Source: an uncultured Pontibacter sp. (GTDB taxonomy: Bacteria > Bacteroidota > Bacteroidia > Cytophagales > Hymenobacteraceae). Taken from it: a stretch of 64,000 nt of DNA. The DNA lies in the NCBI RefSeq assembly GCF_947492645.1, contig NZ_CANLMZ010000006.1:124001-188000 (forward strand), read 5' to 3'. Below, in pieces: positions 63,338 to 64,000 of this stretch. A program made the translations under genes and the position numbers. The notes beneath the pieces were generated by a model, which was not told the origin of the DNA, ran no database searches, and saw only the letters and a list, made by a program, of their open reading frames with translations. Within the stretch, counting starts at the first letter, position 1; the number at the start of each line of letters is the position of its first letter.

Positions 63338-64000
63338 TTACTTTAATGAAGATACAATGGTGTTCACGTTGTGGCGTACCATGCCGATATAGGTTCCTTC
63401 TGGTGTGCCTGCCTCGCCTAGTGCATCGGAGTACAGGGTGCCGCCAATGGTAACTTTATGGCCTTTTTGCTCGCTGCCAATCACTACAGCCTCTATTGCC
63501 TTCGGCGACACAGATGATTCCACGAAAACGGCCTTTATCTTGTTTTCAGCTATCATAGTTACAAGCGAGGATACATCCTGTAGGCCAAACTCTGACACCG
63601 TGGATATACCTTGCAGGCCACGCACTTGTATGTTGTAGGCATCCCCGAAATACCCAAAGGCATCATGGGCGGTGATAAGGGTGCGCTGTGTGTCCGGTAT
63701 AGATGCAATTTCGGAAGTAACCCATTGGTGCAGCGCATCTAGTTGCTTTAAATAGGCTGCTGTATTTTTTTGGTATGCTGCTGCGTTCGCAGGGTCTTTT
63801 TTCTCGAGTTCCTGGCTAAGGTGTTGCACTACTTCTTTCCAAAGCATCACATCAAACCAAACGTGCGGGTCGTGGCTGTCCTGGAATTGCGGTGAGCGTT
63901 TTAGTTTAGCCTCTGGTATACTTTCGGCACCTGCAATCACCGTTTTCTGGCGGCTTAGCTTCTCCAGTACTTCACCCATTTTTCCTTCCAAGTGCAGACC
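63338..64000 (-). CDS. Metal ABC transporter substrate-binding protein (TroA/ZnuA-like), cut by window edge
   Basis: At least 220 residues, lacking the N-terminus. The frame runs off the window; the upstream-most residues read GLHLEGKMGEVLEKLSRQK, the conserved NGxHLEGKM segment whose His is a metal ligand. HDPHVWFDVMLWKEV holds further ligands, then KAVFVESSVSPKAIEAV and GTLYSDALGEAGTPEGTYIGMVRHNVNTI. It should be a periplasmic lipoprotein or soluble binder of Zn, Mn or Fe. First gene of the importer operon that continues through 62543, 61164 and 60209. Confidence 0.92.
   Translation of the reverse strand, partial: GLHLEGKMGEVLEKLSRQKTVIAGAESIPEAKLKRSPQFQDSHDPHVWFDVMLWKEVVQHLSQELEKKDPANAAAYQKNTAAYLKQLDALHQWVTSEIASIPDTQRTLITAHDAFGYFGDAYNIQVRGLQGISTVSEFGLQDVSSLVTMIAENKIKAVFVESSVSPKAIEAVVIGSEQKGHKVTIGGTLYSDALGEAGTPEGTYIGMVRHNVNTIVSSLK

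Overview
The window looks like chromosome from a member of the Bacteroidota, most likely order Cytophagales and close to Pontibacter/Hymenobacter. This is inferred from gene content: proteins with type IX secretion sorting domains (type A and type B), a PorE-like envelope protein, a GldL-like small membrane protein, a fused IcmF acyl-CoA mutase, DUF4920/DUF2147/DUF4142 proteins, TAnnTTTG-type promoter boxes and a general absence of Shine-Dalgarno sequences. No rRNA, tRNA, CRISPR array, prophage or intact insertion sequence was seen. Most of the window is ordinary housekeeping chromosome with many strong bidirectional hairpin terminators.

Layout. 1-10 kb: 5' part of ligA, a DUF4920 lipoprotein, a patatin/beta-barrel protein, a lone subunit-III-like oxidase protein, a large type B T9SS cargo protein, a Gre-fold factor and a DUF2147 protein. 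10-10.6 kb: an unusual structured locus carrying a 12-nt perfect match to the anti-Shine-Dalgarno followed by a 22-codon ORF. 10.6-18 kb: an NlpC/P60 hydrolase, an M61 peptidase, glutamate dehydrogenase, an FKBP isomerase and three dispersed paralogues of one STAS-like family. 19-29 kb: an FMN-dependent glutamate synthase-like protein with an Rnk/GreB-like partner, IcmF, a GldL-like protein, a decayed PAS-LuxR regulator, lepA, a CYTH protein and folD. 29-41 kb: queE, the PorE-like OmpA protein, citrate synthase, a beta-propeller type A T9SS cargo protein and an outer-membrane receptor-like barrel. 41-46 kb: small hypothetical genes, a Nudix hydrolase, a phosphorothioate-reader-like HNH endonuclease and a RAYT transposase surrounded by REP palindromes. 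46-54 kb: a serine hydrolase, an exonuclease, a four-gene telA operon and cyanophycin synthetase. 54-64 kb: a TPR histidine kinase, a second serine hydrolase, mnmE, a thioredoxin lipoprotein and a Zn/Mn/Fe ABC importer whose first permease carries a DtxR-like C-terminal domain.

The most unusual signals are: (i) the REP/RAYT island, in which an identical REP palindrome lies inside the transposase reading frame and another supplies its stop codon; (ii) the Shine-Dalgarno-led mini-ORF and hairpin locus at 10.25-10.57 kb, out of place in a phylum that rarely uses Shine-Dalgarno pairing; (iii) a very frequent heptamer TATACTT/AAGTATA on both strands, inside and outside genes; (iv) the scattered STAS-like paralogue family; and (v) the telA operon with three unrecognised partners.
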